Assembly (NCBI GenBank): GCA_002399735.1
Contig: DHEF01000029.1
Coordinates: forward strand, 5,224-12,031
Length of the DNA: 6,808 nucleotides
Source: Chitinophagaceae bacterium UBA4857
GTDB taxonomy: Bacteria; Bacteroidota; Bacteroidia; Chitinophagales; Chitinophagaceae
Direction: 5' to 3'
Both the position numbers and the translations under genes were made by a program. The notes under the pieces are model-generated. The model searched no databases, was not told where the DNA came from, and was given only the letters and a program-made list of their open reading frames with translations. Below are positions 6,754 to 6,808 of the stretch, one piece after another (the first letter of the stretch is position 1; each line of letters opens with the position of its first letter).

Positions 6754-6808
6754 CCGATGAATCGGGGTGCACCTTGCACAATGCCGAGTAATGTTACAGG
6801 TGCACAAG
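6754..6808 (+). repeat. Edge direct repeat, copy 2, with hairpin-forming flank
   Basis: Positions 6786-6808 repeat 5-27 with one mismatch. The flank contains three inverted repeats: ccgat/atcgg around 6754-6765, gtgca-cct-tgcac at 6767-6779, and gtgcacct (6767-6774) matching aggtgcac (6798-6805) in reverse complement. This gives a structured, relatively GC-rich element unlike the AT-rich surroundings. The element is cut off by the window end. Confidence 0.65.

Noticed and set aside
1..6808. Small circular replicon joined through the terminal repeats
   Set aside because: The repeats have a mismatch, are only 23 bases long, and no replication or mobilisation gene is present; housekeeping genes indicate a chromosome.

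Overview
The window looks like a chromosomal segment from a member of the Bacteroidota, most probably a Chitinophagaceae-like bacterium. The DNA is AT-rich, none of the four main start codons has a recognisable Shine-Dalgarno sequence, and the gaps are filled with short degenerate repeats (aaatcagacatc-, tagtatt- and gttaatagttcat-like) of a kind I associate with that group. The family assignment is inferred from gene content and feel, not from a search.

Layout. Positions 1-222 are a repeat-rich leader. Positions 223-2146 (+) encode a UbiD-family (prenylated-FMN) decarboxylase whose frame is broken twice, at about 448-450 and 663-664. Each break is explained by one missing base in a G or C run, so this is either a sequencing or assembly artefact or a very young pseudogene. 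A strong intrinsic terminator (2166-2193) follows. Positions 2249-3289 (+) encode an exported TPR protein with a C-terminal membrane anchor, ended by a second hairpin that overlaps its stop codon. A 322-base convergent gap (3290-3611) holds no confident gene but has a possible broken small ORF on the minus strand. Positions 3612-5159 (-) encode ComM/YifB, a complete Mg-chelatase-like AAA+ ATPase. A 140-base gap with a 39-base AT-only palindrome separates it from a short MutS-family ATPase at 5300-6634 (-). Positions 6635-6808 again hold repeats, including a 23-base element that also occurs, with one mismatch, at the start of the window.

How the genes relate. The two minus-strand genes both encode DNA-transaction ATPases (branch migration/transformation and MutS-type) and could be co-transcribed, but the 140-base gap leaves that open. 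The UbiD gene probably serves quinone (menaquinone) synthesis and appears to be a single-gene unit, since it has its own terminator and no pathway partner is in view. The TPR gene has no evident functional link to its neighbours.

I found no CRISPR array, transposase, phage gene, tRNA or rRNA, and no convincing evidence of a new multi-gene system. The points most worth checking are the double frameshift, the edge repeats, the palindrome before comM, and the possible small ORF after comM.
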